From positions 1 through 8,600 of the forward strand of contig JAOZOL010000093.1 of assembly GCA_029933295.1 (NCBI GenBank): a DNA stretch of 8,600 nucleotides. Direction: 5' to 3'. Under the pieces are notes generated by a model, which was given only the letters and a program-made list of their open reading frames with translations, searched no databases and was not told the origin of the DNA. Source of the stretch: Desulfobacterales bacterium (lineage in GTDB: Bacteria; Desulfobacterota; Desulfobacteria; Desulfobacterales; Desulfosalsimonadaceae). The position numbers were made by a program, and so were the translations under genes. Below are positions 6,267 through 8,600 of this stretch, piece after piece (the stretch's first letter is position 1; each line of letters begins with the position of its first letter).

Positions 6267-8079
6267 GAACACAAACCGCCACCTTTGTACCCTTGCCCGG
6301 ACTACCTGAAATCTTTATCTCACCCCCAACCGTATGGGCCCGTTCCATCATTCCCAGCAACCCGAATGAATCGCTTCTGCCAATCTGAGCCTTGGTTATC
6401 CCAATCCCATTATCTCTTACAATCAGTTCTAATATGCCGTCTTTTTCTTTTAAACTTACAGTCATGTATGTCGCCTGTGAATGACGGGCGATATTGGTGA
6501 GGGTTTCCTGAAAAATCCGAAACATTGTTGTGGAAAGCGTATCACTTAATTCAAATTCTTCAGGATCAACTGTCATATCTACTTTGATGCCCGTTCGCGT
6601 CTCAAATTCTTTAATCTGCCATTCCGTTGCTGCAACAAGTCCCAGATCATTTAACAATCCGGGTCTTAATTCTGAAATAATTCGCTGAACCGACTTGATG
6701 GCAGTATCCACAAGCGCGATGGTTTTTTCGGCCTTTTTAACAACCGTTTTTTGATTTTTGGATAATTTTTCTTTTAACCAGGAGATGTCCAGTTTTATCG
6801 CGGTTAATGCCTGTCCCAGTTCATCATGAACCTCCCGGGCAACGCGTGTCCTTTCTTTTTCCCTGACAGATTGGAGATGTGCTGAAAGATTGCGCAAATT
6901 TTCATGGGACTTTTCCAGCGCTTCGGCCATTTTTTTTCGACCGCTAATATCGCTTGAAATACCGCCGACACAATTGATCGTCCCGGAAGCATTCCGGAGG
7001 GGGAATTTAATGGAAATATACGTATGTATCCCGTCATCATGGGGAATTCTCTCCTCAAATTCAAGGGGCACGCCGGCGTTAAAAACCTTTAAATCGTTTT
7101 CCCTTAAACGATCCGATATTTCTTTTGAAAACACATCATAATCGGTTTGGCCGACGATCTCTTCTTGCGTGATATGAAACAGGGTTTCAAACTGCCGGTT
7201 GATCAGAATATATTTTCCCTGTTTGTCCTTGAGCCAGATGACCGCCGACGCATTATCAATAATGGACTGGAGTTGATGCTTACTATCTGCCAGCGCCTTT
7301 TGCGCCATTATTTTTCCAGTGACATCCTCTACCACGCAAATGCCGCCCGTGGGCTTATCCCCTTCGGAAAAAAGCGGAACAAAATCTGTCTTGGTATAGG
7401 TTGTCTTACCGCCGGTTACAGACAGATATTTTCCTTCCAAATGACTCGTTTTTCCGGACAAAGACTTTTTTATTGCGGTCAACATATGTTCATTTTTCAC
7501 GTTTTTCAGTAAATTAAAACCCATAAGGGTTTCAATGGATGATCCGGCTATTTTTGCTGATTGTTCATTACACAATGTAATAACGCCATGTTCGTCATAA
7601 TGAAAAATGCCGATGGGAATTTTATTGCAAATAAGACGATACTTTTCTTCACTCTTTTTCAGCGATTTTTCGACCTTCATGCGGTCGGTTATATCTACCA
7701 GAATGCCGTTGAAAAAAATACTGCCGTCTTTTTCAACGGATCTAACGGCATTGATATTTATCCAGAACAAATCACCGTTTGATTTTTTACACTCAATTTC
7801 CACATCCCTGATAAACCCATTTTTTTTAATATCCATAATAAACTGTAACCGTTCTTCGGGATGAACATAAACATCGCTGATATTCCTTACCGCTTCAAGA
7901 GCCTGTTTGGGCGATTCGTACCCAAAAATTTCAGCGCATTTTTGGTTCAGCATAATGGGCCTGCCGGCTTTATCTGTCTGAAAAAGTCCCATTACCGAAT
8001 TTTCATAAAAATCCCTGAACTTTTTTTCGCTCTCGTAAAGCGCTTTTTCTAAGTCTTCATAGGTTGGTTTATCCGCCAT
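6244..8079 (-). CDS. Soluble multi-PAS sensor histidine kinase (HisKA_3/NarX class)
   Basis: The protein is 611 residues long when started at the ATG at 8079, which has GGAGG 8 bp upstream. The frame extends to a TTG at 8103, but that has weaker support. Three PAS-type domains are visible: about 12-135 (ending NGILVDITDRMK), 140-260 (ending CVVEDVTGKIM) and 266-385 (ending VGGISSDISGRKK). A dimerisation/phosphoacceptor domain of the HisKA_3 type follows, with REKERTRVAREVHDELGQAL; His418 is the phosphorylation site. A HATPase domain follows, with the N box FQETLTNIARHSQ (Asn529), DNGIG (556-560), FGLLGMMER (572-580) and GSPGKGTKV. There is no signal peptide or membrane segment, so it should sense a cytoplasmic cue. 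Its class matches the NarL-type regulator, with which it converges and overlaps by 23 bp. The PAS ligand cannot be inferred. Confidence 0.92.
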   Translation of the reverse strand: MADKPTYEDLEKALYESEKKFRDFYENSVMGLFQTDKAGRPIMLNQKCAEIFGYESPKQALEAVRNISDVYVHPEERLQFIMDIKKNGFIRDVEIECKKSNGDLFWININAVRSVEKDGSIFFNGILVDITDRMKVEKSLKKSEEKYRLICNKIPIGIFHYDEHGVITLCNEQSAKIAGSSIETLMGFNLLKNVKNEHMLTAIKKSLSGKTSHLEGKYLSVTGGKTTYTKTDFVPLFSEGDKPTGGICVVEDVTGKIMAQKALADSKHQLQSIIDNASAVIWLKDKQGKYILINRQFETLFHITQEEIVGQTDYDVFSKEISDRLRENDLKVFNAGVPLEFEERIPHDDGIHTYISIKFPLRNASGTINCVGGISSDISGRKKMAEALEKSHENLRNLSAHLQSVREKERTRVAREVHDELGQALTAIKLDISWLKEKLSKNQKTVVKKAEKTIALVDTAIKSVQRIISELRPGLLNDLGLVAATEWQIKEFETRTGIKVDMTVDPEEFELSDTLSTTMFRIFQETLTNIARHSQATYMTVSLKEKDGILELIVRDNGIGITKAQIGRSDSFGLLGMMERAHTVGGEIKISGSPGKGTKVAVCVPIPPANA

Positions 8080-8120
8080 TAGAAAAGCCTCCAATTGTCC
8101 CAAAATAATTGACTTATGGG

Positions 8121-8149
8121 ATTATGGCAACATCAACAAAAAACGTCAA
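8121..8149 (-). promoter_or_regulatory. Predicted sigma70 promoter of the histidine kinase gene
   Basis: On the minus strand, TTGACG (8149-8144) and CATAAT (8126-8121) are separated by exactly 17 bp. Each differs from the sigma70 consensus at one base. Transcription would start near 8114, about 35 nt before the ATG at 8079, with GGAGG in between. Two further TTGAC pentamers lie just upstream (8163-8167 and 8170-8174, minus strand) and could be regulator sites. Confidence 0.65.
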
Positions 8150-8183
8150 CCTTGATGAATTTGTCAAAAGTCAACACACATTC

Positions 8184-8209
8184 GGCGGATTACGCTTCGC
8201 TAATCCGCC
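8184..8209. repeat. GGCGGATTA palindrome (REP-like hairpin)
   Basis: GGCGGATTA (8184-8192) and TAATCCGCC (8201-8209) form a perfect 9-bp stem with the loop CGCTTCGC. From general memory, this sequence resembles a short palindromic repeat found between genes in many proteobacteria. It has no T-tract. It lies upstream of the kinase promoter and is unrelated in sequence to the three longer repeats. Confidence 0.6.
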
Positions 8210-8275
8210 CTGCGCAGGTGTGACATTATTTAAAAACGAATAAATGGGGACTTCAAAAGGAGGTGGTTCTTTGCG

Positions 8276-8365
8276 ATGATACCGGGAGACAAGCTGATTA
8301 AATTGTTGACGCCGCGAGCAACACGGCGTCAACACCACCGGAGGAACAAAAAAGAAGACAATTAG
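8276..8365 (+). CDS. Possible 29-residue ORF with strong Shine-Dalgarno sequence (uncertain)
   Basis: AAAAGGAGGTGG (8255-8266) is a near-ideal ribosome binding site. An ATG follows 10-12 bp later and opens a 29-codon frame beginning MIPGDKLIKL, ending in a basic, polar tail (RRQHHRRNKKEDN) and a TAG. I recognise no family. A perfect 11-bp inverted repeat (8304-8334) lies inside the frame, and GGTGG at the ribosome binding site can pair with CCACC at 8335-8339. The region could therefore be a structured leader or RNA rather than a protein gene. There is no clear promoter upstream. It may equally be a chance frame or the remnant of a larger gene. Confidence 0.3.
   Translation: MIPGDKLIKLLTPRATRRQHHRRNKKEDN
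8304..8334. repeat. Perfect 11-bp inverted repeat
   Basis: TGTTGACGCCG (8304-8314) and CGGCGTCAACA (8324-8334) are perfect inverted complements around a 9-nt loop. The stem is GC-rich with no T-run after it, so it is not a typical intrinsic terminator. It could be an operator, an RNA hairpin within the possible small ORF, or a palindromic repeat. Confidence 0.6.
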
Positions 8366-8411
8366 CTCTCAAATCAGTGTTATTACCATACACCCCAAAA
8401 AAGGACTATGC

Positions 8412-8435
8412 AATCAGTGGTTGTCTGATTTTTTT
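8412..8435 (+). terminator. Weak intrinsic-terminator-like hairpin
   Basis: AATCAG (8412-8417) pairs with CTGATT (8425-8430) around a 7-nt loop, and the stem runs into seven consecutive T residues (8429-8435). The stem is short and AT-rich, so efficiency would be low. It could end a rightward transcript through the possible small ORF. Confidence 0.3.
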
Positions 8436-8478
8436 GTAGGATTTTGGCTAATGGCCTTGTAAGGGTTTGTCCTACAAA
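8433..8478. repeat. Inverted repeat TTTGTAGGA / TCCTACAAA
   Basis: TTTGTAGGA (8433-8441) and TCCTACAAA (8470-8478) are perfect 9-bp inverted complements, separated by 28 bp that include a small GGC...GCC hairpin. It may be an RNA hairpin, a regulator site, or another intergenic repeat. No gene was seen from 8366 to 8600. Confidence 0.45.
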
Positions 8479-8497
8479 TTTTGCAACCTGCTATAAT
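8467..8497 (+). promoter_or_regulatory. Candidate extended -10 promoter reading out of the window
   Basis: TGCTATAAT (8489-8497) is a perfect extended -10 element (TG-N-TATAAT). The best -35-like hexamer is TTGTCC (8467-8472), at a long spacing of 19 bp, but extended -10 promoters need little -35 contact. It would drive a gene beyond the right edge. The 9-bp inverted repeat 8433-8478 overlaps its -35 region and could be an operator. Confidence 0.35.
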
Positions 8498-8600
8498 TGC
8501 TATCTTATTTTTCAACTGATCCGTCAGACTCTCTTGGCAAAATCTGCAAACGCACTTTTTGAGTCATACAAAAATTTGTAATCTATTGTCTCATGAAGTT

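Noticed and set aside
8080..8103. Longer kinase start at a TTG codon
   Set aside because: The ATG at 8079 has GGAGG at good distance. The TTG would place the Shine-Dalgarno sequence inside the coding region and adds only eight residues.

Overview
The window reads as a chromosomal segment of an anaerobic or sulfate-reducing bacterium of the Desulfobacterota (former Deltaproteobacteria) type. This is an inference from three things: a FadH-like iron-sulfur flavoprotein, a full AcnB-type aconitase, and intergenic DNA crowded with long hairpin repeats. No rRNA or other marker gene fixes the taxon.

Layout. Positions 1-193 hold a small palindrome and a ~129-bp imperfect palindromic repeat (copy 1). 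A minus-strand gene for a CobO/BtuR-type corrinoid adenosyltransferase follows (190-708). The 445-bp gap 709-1153 contains two more repeats with the same architecture: a shortened copy 2 directly upstream of the cobO ribosome binding site, and a full-length copy 3 upstream of the next operon. A tightly packed plus-strand operon runs 1154-6266: an old-yellow-enzyme/2,4-dienoyl-CoA-reductase-type flavoprotein, aconitase B, and a NarL/FixJ-type response regulator. Both junctions are ATGA stop/start overlaps. A soluble three-PAS histidine kinase of the NarX/HisKA_3 class (6244-8079, minus strand) converges on the regulator, and the two coding regions overlap by 23 bp tail to tail. The kinase has a convincing sigma70-type promoter at 8121-8149. 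The last ~450 bp hold hairpins, a possible 29-codon ORF with a very strong Shine-Dalgarno sequence, a weak terminator-like hairpin and an extended -10 promoter pointing out of the window.

How the parts may work together. Kinase and regulator belong to matching classes and lie side by side, so they are probably cognate partners. The regulator is translationally coupled to two iron-sulfur metabolic enzymes, which suggests a two-component system dedicated to carbon or redox metabolism around aconitase and an enoyl/enoate-type reduction. What the system senses cannot be read from the sequence. The most unusual structural signal is the modular hairpin-repeat family: conserved outer arms and core blocks surround centres that differ in length and sequence, and two inverted copies sit tightly on either side of cobO.
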